Shown here: piece by piece, positions 23,101 through 33,388 of the stretch
Numbering within the stretch: position 1 is the stretch's first letter
Layout: each line of letters starts with the position of its first letter
Origin: Actinomycetes bacterium
GTDB taxonomy: Bacteria > Actinomycetota > Actinomycetes > Mycobacteriales > Mycobacteriaceae
Direction: 5' to 3'
DNA: 39,176 bases
Assembly: GCA_021793835.1 (NCBI GenBank)
Contig: JAJYRZ010000002.1
Coordinates: forward strand, 1 to 39,176
Translations under genes and position numbers: made by a program
Notes under the pieces: model-generated
What the model saw: the letters and a program-made list of their open reading frames with translations, nothing else
Told to the model about the DNA's origin: nothing
Database searches by the model: none

Positions 23101-23405
23101 TGTTCCTGATCAGCCTGAAGTCCGGCGGGTTCGGGCTGAACCTGACCGAGGCCGATTACGCGTTCATCCTCGACCCGTGGTGGAACCCGGCCACCGAGGC
23201 CCAGGCGATCGACCGGGCGCACCGGATCGGTCAGACCCGGCCGGTGATGGTCTACCGGCTCATCGCCGCCGACACCATCGAGGACAAGGTGATGGCGCTG
23301 AAGGAACGCAAGTTCGCGCTGTTCTCCTCGGTGTTCGACGACGACGGCGGGGCCCTGTCGGCGGCGCTGGACGCCGAGGACATCCGCGCCCTGCTCGACG
23401 GGTAG
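20136..23405 (+). CDS. SWIM zinc-finger SNF2-family DEAD/DEAH helicase
   Basis: SWIM motif [12 protein letters not shown]; helicase motifs [68 protein letters not shown]. Confidence 0.94.
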   Translation: MPAPVIPWGPNRALLLRELGAPTVARGERYAETGMVVQLSFDVSGLLIEAIVRGSGSKTYQTTVYLDIKRGRHAMFEMSSCSCPVGVNCKHGVAALRTAIDKRERGELSESTGTSWQAVLALALPDEPVVEKLPLAVQLSTGGGEDTGVRYLHARIVRPGVRGWVNDGLTWSAIGTTSTPIIDDHRDLLAEIYALYESGARRARYGHGPGSVKDIDLTTVHSPRLWHLLARADQAGVELVHTSRRLGRLEAPAPARLSTAIERTDAGLSIVPQLVLDGVQVDPADLGYLGSPVHGVFAVDGKTGRIRLGELDRPFPRSMLPLLQHVDPVVVPEGDEQTFTETYLPRLHRAADIESPDGSYTPPEVSGPVLRLTADYGRAHRLDLSWSWIYRIGEHERVHPLHTSEAVPGGHRDVAGEAAVLEQLDLPLTDFGLTGADGTLAPHVRLDGLDTMRATVELLPLLRGREDVELLVRGTVADYREAGDQVRIGVGTSGGDDEAERTDWFELQISVSVGEQEVPLPTILSAMARDAGHLLLDDGAYLSLDKPELVTLRRLVDEARAMADSADTAGAGLQISRFQAGLWEELAALGVVEHQAAAWQAQVRGLLGAQPLEDVPVPRGMQAALRPYQVEGFHWLAFLWRHRLGGILADDMGLGKTLQTLALIAHTRESEVDASTDPFLILAPTSVVSNWAVEAARFTPGLKVVVITETSAKSGRSLAGQCAGADLVITSYTLFRLDYDAYEQVPWAGLVLDEAQFAKNHESKLYHYARRLPARFTLAITGTPLENNLMELWALLSITAPGLFPQPVGFTELYQRPIERDGDTEALMRLRRRIRPLVLRRTKEQVVSDLPEKTEQVLEVTLHPEHRALYDTRLKREQQKILGLIDDLGRNRFTILQSLTTLRQMSLHPGLIDPAHHDVAAAKIDALIEHLAEVIAGGHRALVFSQFTGFLSLVRERLIAEGIEFAYLDGSTRDRGTVIEGFKSGTAPVFLISLKSGGFGLNLTEADYAFILDPWWNPATEAQAIDRAHRIGQTRPVMVYRLIAADTIEDKVMALKERKFALFSSVFDDDGGALSAALDAEDIRALLDG

Positions 23406-23495
23406 CCACGCCCGCAGGAAACCGGTCCCGGGCCGGGCCGCACCCCCCGTGCGCGGCGCCCGTATCCGGCGCTCGGCACGTACCCCCTGAAGACA

Positions 23496-23534
23496 CCGCA
23501 CCCCCGGCCGGTGCGTACCGGTCCGGGGGTGCGG
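23496..23534. terminator. Very strong bidirectional hairpin between convergent helicase gene and glyA
   Basis: CCGCACCCCCGG-CCGGT-gcgt-ACCGG-t-CCGGGGGTGCGG: 12 bp + 5 bp, single unpaired T. Confidence 0.75.
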
Positions 23535-23556
23535 GAGAGATCTGCCCGTGCGCAGG

Positions 23557-24864
<1,308 letters not shown>

Positions 24865-24929
24865 CTGGCGTTCTCCCTGGTCGAGATGGTTGGGCGGACT
24901 CGAAGCCCGATTCTACGAGGCGCGCGCGG

Positions 24930-26189
24930 TCACCGCGCCCCCGGTGTCCCCGCGCCGCCCGCATCGGCGGTGGCCAGTTCGGCGCGCAGCGCCGCGGGGA
25001 TGAGCGGTTCGTCGAGCAACCGGCCGAACCGGCCGATCGTGTCGCCACCCGGGACGTCGGCGGTGAGCCAGGTGCCCAGCAGCCGGTAGCCCTCGACATA
25101 GGTGGAGATGTAGGCCCGCCACAGCGGGGAGGTGAGGAAGCGCAGCGAATGGCGCGCCCGCTCCGGACTCATCAGCGCCCACCGCTGCAGATGCGCGGCC
25201 GCGGTGTCGGCGCCGGAGCCCCGGTCGTGCAGCAGCAGGGCCGCGTCCTGGCGCACCGCGGCCAGCCCGGCCCGGGCGGCGGCGACCTGCTCGGCCACCG
25301 CCCCGTCGAACCGCAACCCCAGATCGGCGTAGATCTCCTGCGCCCAGGCGCCCCAGCCCGGCCCGACGATCGTCTCCAGCGCCAGATCGGCCAGCCCCTC
25401 GGCCATCAGGCACTGCGGGGTGTTGACCAGAAACAGGGTGTGTTCGATCTGCCCGGCGGCGACGATGCCCGCCTCCTTGCGGCAGTGCTCGGTGTGGTGG
25501 CCGGGATAGGACTCGTGGGCGATCAGGTGTGGCAGATCGTCGGCCGAGGTGGGCAGATCGGCGTTGATCGCCACCCGAGACCGGTAGTCGCCCTCGTAGT
25601 AGTTGAAGCCCGACCAGGGCTTGTCGGTGACGATCTAGTAGGTCACCGTCTCGGCCGCCGGCAGCGGAAACCGATCGCGCACCCGGTCGCGCAGCGCCGA
25701 GGAGAACGCCTCGACCGCCGCGGGCAGCTTCTCGGCCGGGATCACGGTGGCGCGTCGGTGCGCCTCGAGCCGCTCGGCCAGCGGGCCGCGCCCGGGCAGC
25801 GCCTCGGCCAGGCGCCGGTGCGCCTGTGCGTAGACCTGCGTGTCGCCCATGGCGATCTCGACGTCGAAGTAGGCGCGCACCTCGTCGACGAAACCGATGT
25901 CCTCGCCGGCGAAACGGCGGGCCGAACACTCCAGGGCCCGCAGGTGGGCGGCGAGGAACTCGCTGCGCGCCGCGGTCAGTGCGCCCGCGGTCGCCCCGCC
26001 GGCCCCGGCCAGCTCGGCGCGGAGCAGACGCGCCTCTTCGGCCAGGTCGGCCGGTACCGGCGCCGGTTCGTCATCGACCTGTCGGCGCAGGGCCGGATCC
26101 CCGGTGAACGCGTCGACGAATCCGGGTTCGATCCGGTCGAAGCGCAACCCGAGAAGCTGATAGCGGCGCAGCATGTCGGTAGGGTCCAC
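24930..26189 (-). pseudogene. DUF885 domain-containing protein interrupted by one in-frame TAG at 25635-25637
   Basis: Continuous minus-strand frame: ...[62 protein letters not shown]...; both halves align to one protein, no frameshift. Confidence 0.8.
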
Positions 26190-26336
26190 AAGCACCGACC
26201 CTATCGCCCGGCGACCCGCGCCGACCCCGGTGCTCCGCCGATGATCCGGAAGGTGTTGACTGGCCCCCATGTACGGCGACCAATCCAGCCACCGTCGATG
26301 CGGCATGCCGCCCCACGGTGCCCGGCGGAGGCGACC

Positions 26337-27269
26337 GTGTCACGGATGAACGAACCGAGTCCGTACATCGAATTCGATCGCAAGAGCTGGCGGGCGCTGC
26401 GCATGTCGACCCCGCAGGTGCTCACCGAGGGCGATCTGGCCCGGCTGCGCGGCCTGGGCGAGCAGATCGACCTGAAAGAGGTCGCCGAGGTCTACCTGCC
26501 GCTGTCGCGTCTGATCCACCTGCAGGTCGCCGCCCGGCAGCGCCTGTTCGCCGCGACCGCGACCTTCCTGGGCGAGAAGCATCCCGAGCGGCAGGTGCCG
26601 TTCATCATCGGGGTCGCCGGCTCGGTGGCGGTGGGCAAGTCGACCACCGCGCGCGTGCTCCAGGCGCTGCTGTCGCGCTGGGACTCCCACCCGCGGGTGG
26701 ACCTGGTGACCACCGACGGCTTCCTGTATCCGTCGAAGGAGCTGCTGCGCCGCGGCATCATGCACCGCAAGGGCTTCCCCGAGAGCTACGACCGGCGCGC
26801 CCTGCTGCGCTTCGTCACCGAGGTCAAGTCCGGGGCCCGCGAGGTGCCGGCGCCGGTGTATTCGCACACCCTGTACGACATCGTGCCGAACGAGAAGCAG
26901 ATCGTGCGCCAGCCCGACATCCTGATCCTCGAGGGGCTCAACGTGCTGCAGACCGGTCCGCGGCTGATGGTCTCGGACCTGTTCGACTTCTCCATCTACG
27001 TCGACGCGCGCATCGAGACGATCGAGCGCTGGTACGTCAACCGGTTCCTGGCGCTGCGCTCGACCGCGTTCGCCGATCCCAAGGCGCACTTCCACCACTA
27101 CGCCGCGCTGTCCGACGAGCACGCCACGATCGCCGCCCAGGAGATCTGGCACAACACCAACCGGCCGAACCTGGTGGAGAACATCCTGCCCACCCGTCCG
27201 CGGGCGACCCTGGTGCTGCGCAAGGACGCCGACCACTCGATCAACCGGGTGCGGCTGCGCAAGCTCTGA
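26337..27269 (+). CDS. coaA: Type I pantothenate kinase
   Basis: [66 protein letters not shown] 26337 (ggagg upstream) or ATG 26346. Confidence 0.96.
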   Translation: MSRMNEPSPYIEFDRKSWRALRMSTPQVLTEGDLARLRGLGEQIDLKEVAEVYLPLSRLIHLQVAARQRLFAATATFLGEKHPERQVPFIIGVAGSVAVGKSTTARVLQALLSRWDSHPRVDLVTTDGFLYPSKELLRRGIMHRKGFPESYDRRALLRFVTEVKSGAREVPAPVYSHTLYDIVPNEKQIVRQPDILILEGLNVLQTGPRLMVSDLFDFSIYVDARIETIERWYVNRFLALRSTAFADPKAHFHHYAALSDEHATIAAQEIWHNTNRPNLVENILPTRPRATLVLRKDADHSINRVRLRKL

Positions 27270-27308
27270 CCGGCCCGGGAGGTCGGCCTCGGCGGCCGGG
27301 CTCCGGGG

Positions 27309-27950
27309 TCAGTGCTCGGCGGTCGCGGGTGGAAGCAGCGCCGGGTACCAGATGTCGGTGAGCACCTCAGCGGCCAGGTCGTCCGGGGTCTGGATCGAGG
27401 ACTGGACAGCCCACCGGGTGAAGAACCTTTCGAGCTGGCTGACCAGAAGTTCGATGCGCAGCCGTGCCTCGTCCTCCCGTTCCGGGCCCCAGGAGGCCAG
27501 GTAAGCGGGCATCGCCGCGGGAAGTTCGCCGATCGCGCTGCGGGCGATGCGCCGGAACTCCGGCTCGAGCACCGAGGCCTCGTCCCAGGCCGGCAGCAGT
27601 GTCCGGTTGTCGGAGAACCACGCCAGTGCCCGCCGCACCCAGGCGACGAAGGCCTCGCGTTCACCGGTCTGCAGCACCCGGTCCAGATCGGCATAGACGG
27701 TCATGGCGCGCTGGTCCACGGTCTCCGCACCGATCTTGGCCAGCACCTCCATCTTGTTCGGGAAGTGCAGGTAGAACGTCGCGCGGCTGCAGCCGACCGT
27801 CGAAGTGATGTCGTCGATGGTCACCGCCGCGTAACCGTGCTCGACGAACAGGGAATGCGCGGTCTTCAAGATCCGGCGCCGGGTGGTCGCTTTCTGCTCC
27901 TCCCGCAGGGTCCTACGCACGCTCTCGGTGCCTGCGGCGTTGTCGTTCAC
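27309..27950 (-). CDS. TetR/AcrR-family transcriptional regulator
   Basis: From GTG 27950: VNDNAAGTESVRRTLREEQKATTRRRILKTAHSLFVEHGYAAVTIDDITSTVGCSRATFYLHFPNKMEVLAKI (TetR HTH). Confidence 0.9.
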   Translation of the reverse strand: MNDNAAGTESVRRTLREEQKATTRRRILKTAHSLFVEHGYAAVTIDDITSTVGCSRATFYLHFPNKMEVLAKIGAETVDQRAMTVYADLDRVLQTGEREAFVAWVRRALAWFSDNRTLLPAWDEASVLEPEFRRIARSAIGELPAAMPAYLASWGPEREDEARLRIELLVSQLERFFTRWAVQSSIQTPDDLAAEVLTDIWYPALLPPATAEH

Positions 27951-28005
27951 CGTCTGTCCCTCCCCGTCATCGCCGGCCCGCGTTCTACCCACCGGAGACG
28001 AGACC

Positions 28006-28045
28006 GGTGGCCGGGGAGCTTCGTCACCGCTGCTCCCCGGCCACC
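28006..28045. terminator. 14-bp perfect hairpin downstream of the SBP gene; 5' arm shared with a second hairpin
   Basis: GGTGGCCGGGGAGC-N12-GCTCCCCGGCCACC, 24 nt past the SBP stop on the minus strand. Confidence 0.65.
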
Positions 28046-28068
28046 CGAGCTCTACCGAACGCCGGATC

Positions 28069-29703
28069 TCACCGACCACTCTTCCATGCCTCGCCGAACA
28101 GCAGGATCCCGTCAGAACTCGGGACGACACCGTGGACGTCCTGTGCCCACGGAATGAAGTACCGGCCGGCATCGACGACAGCCATCGGGGCGGTCTCGTC
28201 GACCACCTGTTGGATCTCATCGATGACTTCCTGCCGCTCGCCGGAATCGGACGCGGTCTGCAGACGGACGAGCAGATCGTCCATCTGCGGGTCTTCATAC
28301 CCGAGGACATTGGCTGTCGATTCCGAATGCAGGTTGCCGTACAGCCTGGTGAACGGCGATTCGTCGAGCACATTGAAGCCCGAGTAGGCCAGGTCGTAGT
28401 CGTGCTTGACGTACAGCGCATCGATCAGCGCATTGATGGTCGGCACATAGTCGATCTCCACGTCGAAGCCCACGGCATCGAGCATGGTCTGGAAGGCCAG
28501 TGCGTCATTCTGCACATCACCGAGTCCGACGAAGGTGAGCCGACCGTCGTAGCCGTCGGCTTTGGCCTCTTCGAGCAGTTCGCGCGCCCGGTCCGGGTCG
28601 TAACCGTCGGCGGCCACATCGCCGTGCCAGCGCGACCAGTCCTGGAACATCTCTGCCCCGGGCAGTCCGAGTCCCTCAGCGAACCGTTCGACGAAGTACT
28701 CCGGATCCGTGGCGGCGACGATCGCCTGGCGTACCCGCAGGTCCTCGCCGGGATGGCCGTCGCGATTGTTGATTATCCCTATTCCGCCCATCGACGCGCT
28801 GTAGACCAGGCCGGGCAATCCGTCATCGAGGGCCTCTCGCACGGTGTCCGGGTAGCGCAGATAGGCCACGTCCACCCCGCCGGTGCGCAGTGTGTCGAGT
28901 TTGGCGTGCTCGTTGACCATCGCGGGGAAGACCAGCCGGTCCAGGTGCGGCGAGCCGTTCCAGTAATCGGATCGGCCGGTGAGCACCAACTCCTCCTGTG
29001 GAGCGAAGGATTCGACGACGAACGGCCCCGCCCCGATCGGGGTGAACTCCCCGCCGGCGTCGGCCGTCGGGGCCACGATCATCCCCGGCCCGGTGGTCAG
29101 CAGGTTCGGGAACTCGTTCCACGACCGCTCCAGGGTGAACCGCACGGTTTGGTCATCGACCGCTTCGGTCTCGGCCACGCTCGCGGTCCACACCTGCGCG
29201 TGAGTACCGGACCGCTGGACGTATCGGTCGATGCTGGCCACCACAGCGTCCGCGTCGACCGCCGTACCGTCGGAGAACATCGCGTCCGGACGGAGCTCCA
29301 TCGTCCACACCGTGTCGTCGTCCGTGGAAGACAGGCCTTGGGCGAGTTGCGGGACGTACTCCTTGCTCTCGAGGTCGTAACGCATCAGCACGTCGTAGAT
29401 CGCGGCCATCTCCGAACCGCCGGTCGCTCCGCCGTCCTGCCCGTCCGCCGGATCGAGGGTGCCGACACCGTTGTAGGTGACGTAGGAGATCTCCCCGCCG
29501 GAGACCGGCTCACCAGGCTCCGACTGCTCCCCCACCACCTGGGTCGACAGGTCCGCGTACTCCGCCGCACCGCCACCTGTCCGTGAATCCGGTCCGCCCG
29601 ACCCACAGGCCGCCGCCGTCATCGCCGCCGCCGCGCCCAGCGCGACCAACGCCGCAGCCCTGCCTGCGCGTCTCCTCCTGTGTCTGTCGACCGTTCCACT
29701 CAT
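28069..29703 (-). CDS. ABC transporter substrate-binding lipoprotein, family 5 (peptide/nickel type), orphan
   Basis: Signal peptide RRRRAGRAAALVALGAAAAMTAAACGSGG; SBP_bac_5-like body (GTLDPADGQD...AIYDVLMRYDLESKEYVPQLAQGLSSTDDDTVWTMELRPDAMFSDGTAVDADAVVASI). No permease/ATPase genes nearby. Confidence 0.88.
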   Translation of the reverse strand: MSGTVDRHRRRRAGRAAALVALGAAAAMTAAACGSGGPDSRTGGGAAEYADLSTQVVGEQSEPGEPVSGGEISYVTYNGVGTLDPADGQDGGATGGSEMAAIYDVLMRYDLESKEYVPQLAQGLSSTDDDTVWTMELRPDAMFSDGTAVDADAVVASIDRYVQRSGTHAQVWTASVAETEAVDDQTVRFTLERSWNEFPNLLTTGPGMIVAPTADAGGEFTPIGAGPFVVESFAPQEELVLTGRSDYWNGSPHLDRLVFPAMVNEHAKLDTLRTGGVDVAYLRYPDTVREALDDGLPGLVYSASMGGIGIINNRDGHPGEDLRVRQAIVAATDPEYFVERFAEGLGLPGAEMFQDWSRWHGDVAADGYDPDRARELLEEAKADGYDGRLTFVGLGDVQNDALAFQTMLDAVGFDVEIDYVPTINALIDALYVKHDYDLAYSGFNVLDESPFTRLYGNLHSESTANVLGYEDPQMDDLLVRLQTASDSGERQEVIDEIQQVVDETAPMAVVDAGRYFIPWAQDVHGVVPSSDGILLFGEAWKSGR

Positions 29704-29742
29704 CTCGATCTCCGCCTTCCCTGTCGGCTGGCCGTCCTCGGT

Positions 29743-29761
29743 ACGGCGACCGATTCGCCGT
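29743..29761. promoter_or_regulatory. Inverted repeat ACGGCGA-N5-TCGCCGT; candidate TetR-type operator
   Basis: 7-bp perfect arms in the SBP/FMO divergent intergenic region. Confidence 0.4.
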
Positions 29762-29804
29762 CCGTGGACACCCGCCACTTCGATTGGCCTGCCCGACTAC
29801 TCAC

Positions 29805-29834
29805 TTGACAGTGCGTCACCGAGCGGTTCAATAT
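29805..29834 (+). promoter_or_regulatory. Sigma70-like promoter TTGACA-N18-CAATAT for the FMO operon, overlapped by small inverted repeats
   Basis: TTGACA at 29805-29810, CAATAT at 29829-29834; CACT-N4-AGTG (29802-29813) and TGAC-N5-GTCA (29806-29818) overlap the -35. Confidence 0.5.
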
Positions 29835-29877
29835 GACCTGCAACACACCGCAACTGCCAAGAGAGGTGGACCACTCC

Positions 29878-31209
29878 ATGTCCTCCAGCCCCACCGTGTG
29901 CATCATCGGCGCCGGATGCTCCGGCTTCACCACTGCAAAGCGCCTGAAGGACCACGGCATCACCTACGACTGCTTCGAGCTGTCCGACGATGTCGGCGGC
30001 AACTGGTACTTCGACAACCCCAACGGGATGTCGGCCTGCTACGAATCGCTGCACATCGATACCTCGACCACCCGGCTGCAGTTCGAGGAGTTCCCGGCCG
30101 GCGAGGACTGGCCGCACTTTCCCCATCACACGGTGATCCACCAGTACTTCCGCGACTACGTCGATCATTTCGGCCTGCGCGAGACCATCACCTTCAACAC
30201 CGGAGTGGACAAGGCGACACGGACGGCCGACGGCCGCTGGCGGGTGACCCTGTCAACCGGCGAGGTACGCGAGTACGACGCGCTCGTGGTCGCCAACGGC
30301 CACCACTGGGATCCGCGCTACCCGGATTACCCCGGCACCTTCGACGGCGACGAACTGCACAGCCACCAGTACCGCAGCCCCTTCTCCCCGGTGGACATGC
30401 GCGGAAAGCGGGTCGTGGTGGTCGGCATGGGCAACTCCGCGCTCGACATCGCCTCGGAGGTCTCACACCGGTCGATCGCCGAGCATGTGTGGGTCGCGGC
30501 CCGGCGCGGAGTGTGGGTGCTGTCGAAATACCGCAACGGTAAACCGGCCGACAAGATGATGATGCCGCCGTGGATGCCCAAGAAGTTGGGTCTGGCCATC
30601 TCCCGGCGCGCGATCAAGAAGGGAATCGGCAGGATGTCGGACTACGGGCTGCCCGAGCCCGATCACGAGCCGCTGGCGGCGCATCCGTCGGTGAGCATCG
30701 ATTTCCTGGCCAAGTCCGCTTCCGGGGACCTGACGTGCGTGCCGAACATCGCCCGGCTCGACGGCGACGCGGTGGTGCTCACCGATGGTCGGCGGATCGA
30801 GGCCGATGCGATCGTCTACGCCACCGGATACAACATGAGCTTCCCGTTCTTCGACGACCCGGAACTGCTGCCCGACGCCGATCACCGGCTGCCGCTGTTC
30901 AAGCGGATGATCCGGCCCGGGATCGACAACCTGTACTTCGCCGGGCTGGCGCAGTCCTCTCCGACCATCGTCAATCTGGCCGAGCAACAGTCGAAGCTCA
31001 TCGCCGCGCACCTGACCGGCGAGTATGCACTACCGGCACCCGCGCAGATGGAGCAGATCATCACTGCCGACGAACGTAAACACCTCGGCCAGTACTACGA
31101 CGCGCCCCGGCACACCATCCAACTCGACCTGGCCCGGTACACCCGCGATCTGCACGCCGAGATCGAAGCCGGCAGTAAGCGTGCCTCCGTGCCGGCCGGT
31201 GCACGGTGA
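29878..31209 (+). CDS. Flavin-containing monooxygenase (class B, FMO-type fingerprint)
   Basis: FAD motif CIIGAGCSGFTTAKRL; FDGDELHSHQY matches FxGxxxHxxxY; NADP motif VVGMGNSALDIA. Confidence 0.92.
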   Translation: MSSSPTVCIIGAGCSGFTTAKRLKDHGITYDCFELSDDVGGNWYFDNPNGMSACYESLHIDTSTTRLQFEEFPAGEDWPHFPHHTVIHQYFRDYVDHFGLRETITFNTGVDKATRTADGRWRVTLSTGEVREYDALVVANGHHWDPRYPDYPGTFDGDELHSHQYRSPFSPVDMRGKRVVVVGMGNSALDIASEVSHRSIAEHVWVAARRGVWVLSKYRNGKPADKMMMPPWMPKKLGLAISRRAIKKGIGRMSDYGLPEPDHEPLAAHPSVSIDFLAKSASGDLTCVPNIARLDGDAVVLTDGRRIEADAIVYATGYNMSFPFFDDPELLPDADHRLPLFKRMIRPGIDNLYFAGLAQSSPTIVNLAEQQSKLIAAHLTGEYALPAPAQMEQIITADERKHLGQYYDAPRHTIQLDLARYTRDLHAEIEAGSKRASVPAGAR

Positions 31210-32348
31210 CCGGGCTACACGGCCACTGCGATCCCGCGTTCGCCCCGCTGCGCGACGAGCTCGACACGGCGCTCGGATCCGATGCGGAAACCGGGGTGTC
31301 GCTATCGGTCATCGTCGATGACACGGTGGTGGTGGACCTGTGGGGCGGGGTGGCCGACCCGGACTCCGGACGTGCGTGGACCGAGGACACCCTGGTCAAC
31401 ACCTATTCGCTGACCAAGACGATCACCGCGACCGCGGCCCTGATGCTGGTCGACCGCGGACTGCTCGACCTAGAGGCGCCGGTGGCCCGCTACTGGCCGG
31501 AATTCGCCGCAGCAGGCAAGGAGTTCGTGCTGGTCCGACATGTGCTCGGCCACACCTCCGGGGTGGCCGGTTGGCAGGACCGGATGACGATCGACGAGTT
31601 GCTCGACGTGCCCGCCGCGACCGCACGGCTGGCCACGCAGGCGCCGTGGTGGCCCCCGGGTGACGGATCGGGCTATCACGCGATCTGCTTCGGCAACCTG
31701 ATCGGCGAACTGATCCGCCGGATCGACGGGCGCACTCTCGGCGCCTTCATCGCCGAGGAGCTCGCCGCTCCGCTCGGCGCGGACTTCCATCTCGGCAGTG
31801 GCCCGGAGATCGACGAGCGCGTCGCCCCGATGATCCCGCCGCCGCCGTCGGGGGTGGACTATGCGGCTCTGGAGCCGGACAGCGCGCTGGTCAAGGCGCT
31901 GGCCAATCCGGTGATCCCACCCACGCTGTGCACCGAGCGCCGCTATCTGGCGGCCGAGCTGGGCGGGATGAACGGCCAGTCGAACGCCCGCGGCATCGCT
32001 CGGCTGGGCCGTCTGATCTCCCATGGCGGCACAGCCGACGGGCACCGCGTGCTGTCCCCGGCCACGATCGAGAAGATCTTCGACGTCCAGGCCGACGGGG
32101 TGGACCGGGTGCTCGGCGCACCACTGCGGTTCGGGCTGGGCTTCGCACTACCGAGTCCGCAGGCGATGCCGGCCGTGCCCGGTGGGCGTGTGTGCTGGTG
32201 GACCGGGTTCGGCGGATCGTTGGTGGTCAACGATCTGGATCGGCGGATGACCTTCGCCTACGTGATGAACCGCATGGACGCGCGCCTGGTCGGCGCCCCG
32301 CGGTCGGCCGGCTACCTCGCCACCGCCTACCGGTGCGTGAACCGATGA
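31206..32348 (+). CDS. Beta-lactamase-fold serine hydrolase / esterase (class C-like)
   Basis: SxxK motif in NTYSLTKTITATAALMLVDRGLLDLEAPVARYWPEF; GTGA overlap with the FMO stop. Confidence 0.88.
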   Translation: MTGLHGHCDPAFAPLRDELDTALGSDAETGVSLSVIVDDTVVVDLWGGVADPDSGRAWTEDTLVNTYSLTKTITATAALMLVDRGLLDLEAPVARYWPEFAAAGKEFVLVRHVLGHTSGVAGWQDRMTIDELLDVPAATARLATQAPWWPPGDGSGYHAICFGNLIGELIRRIDGRTLGAFIAEELAAPLGADFHLGSGPEIDERVAPMIPPPPSGVDYAALEPDSALVKALANPVIPPTLCTERRYLAAELGGMNGQSNARGIARLGRLISHGGTADGHRVLSPATIEKIFDVQADGVDRVLGAPLRFGLGFALPSPQAMPAVPGGRVCWWTGFGGSLVVNDLDRRMTFAYVMNRMDARLVGAPRSAGYLATAYRCVNR

Positions 32349-33388
32349 CGCCGCCGGGGACGATGCGCGCCGTACAGGTCACGGCGCCGGGGCGGGTCGA
32401 GCTGCGCCGGGTGCCGGTACCCGAGCCCGGGCCGGGCGAGGTGCTGGTGGAAGTCGCCGCGGCCGGGGTGTGCCATTCGGATCTGCACCTATGGCATTCC
32501 CCGCGCATCCGGTCAGAACCGTTGACACTCGGCCACGAGATCGCCGGCACGATCGTCGGCGGCGACGGTGCGCCGGGCACGGCGGGCGTGGTGTATCTGT
32601 GCTTCTCCTGCGGGCGATGCGGGCGCTGCGCGCAGGGCCGTGAGAACCTCTGCCGGGAGGCCGGGCGTGCGGCGATGCCGCCGGCTCCCGGGCTCGGTCC
32701 GGCCGGCGGGATGGCGGACTACGTCACCGTGCCGGGCCGCGCCTTCGTGTCCACCGATATCGATCCGGTGCGCGCCGCCCCGCTGGCCGATGCCGGGCTG
32801 ACAAGTCAGCACGCGATCGACACCGCGCGCGAACATCTGGTGCCCGGCGCCACCGCCGTGGTGCTGGGGGTCGGCGGGCTCGGCCATGTCGGACTGCAGA
32901 TCCTGCGCGCCCTGGCCCCGGTCCGTGTGGTCGCGGTCGACACCGATCCCGATGCGCGCGCACTGGCCGCCCGGCTCGGCGCGGACCAGGTGCTCGACGG
33001 TCGCGACGTCGAGGCGGTAGTCGCGCGGATCCTCGCGGCCACCGACGGGCTGGGTGCCGAGGCGGTATTCGATTTCGTCGGCCTCCAGCAGACCGCTGAG
33101 ATCGCGGTGCGCACGGTCGCCCCGGGCGGAGCGTACCGGATGGTCGGTCTCGGTGGCGGCGATCCCGGTCTGGCTGCGGACGGCGCGCTGGGCGACCGGT
33201 GGCCGTGGGGCGCCTCGGTGCTCAAGACCTACGCCGGCACCCGCGCCGACCTGCACACGGTGCTCACCTTGGCCCGGCAGGACCTGCTGGCCGTACACAC
33301 CGAGACCTTCCCACTCGGTGAAGGCCCCGAGGTGCTCTCCCACCTGGCGGACGGCAACATCACCGGTCGGGCGGTGCTACTTCCGTGA
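32345..33388 (+). CDS. Zinc-dependent alcohol dehydrogenase (MDR superfamily)
   Basis: LTLGHEIAGTIVGGDG; structural Zn cysteines CFSCGRCGRCAQGRENLC; Rossmann GVGGLGHVGLQ; ATGA overlap. Confidence 0.9.
   Translation: MTPPGTMRAVQVTAPGRVELRRVPVPEPGPGEVLVEVAAAGVCHSDLHLWHSPRIRSEPLTLGHEIAGTIVGGDGAPGTAGVVYLCFSCGRCGRCAQGRENLCREAGRAAMPPAPGLGPAGGMADYVTVPGRAFVSTDIDPVRAAPLADAGLTSQHAIDTAREHLVPGATAVVLGVGGLGHVGLQILRALAPVRVVAVDTDPDARALAARLGADQVLDGRDVEAVVARILAATDGLGAEAVFDFVGLQQTAEIAVRTVAPGGAYRMVGLGGGDPGLAADGALGDRWPWGASVLKTYAGTRADLHTVLTLARQDLLAVHTETFPLGEGPEVLSHLADGNITGRAVLLP

Noticed and set aside
20265-23501. 1078-aa minus-strand ORF antisense to the SNF2 helicase
   Set aside because: Shadow ORF: low-complexity Q/R/G/H composition and no motif, while the plus strand has full helicase motifs.
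24865-24929. Possible riboswitch upstream of glyA
   Set aside because: The region from a -10-like TAGAAT (minus strand, 24915-24910) to the ATG is only ~45 nt, with no tandem glycine or SAM-type structure evident.
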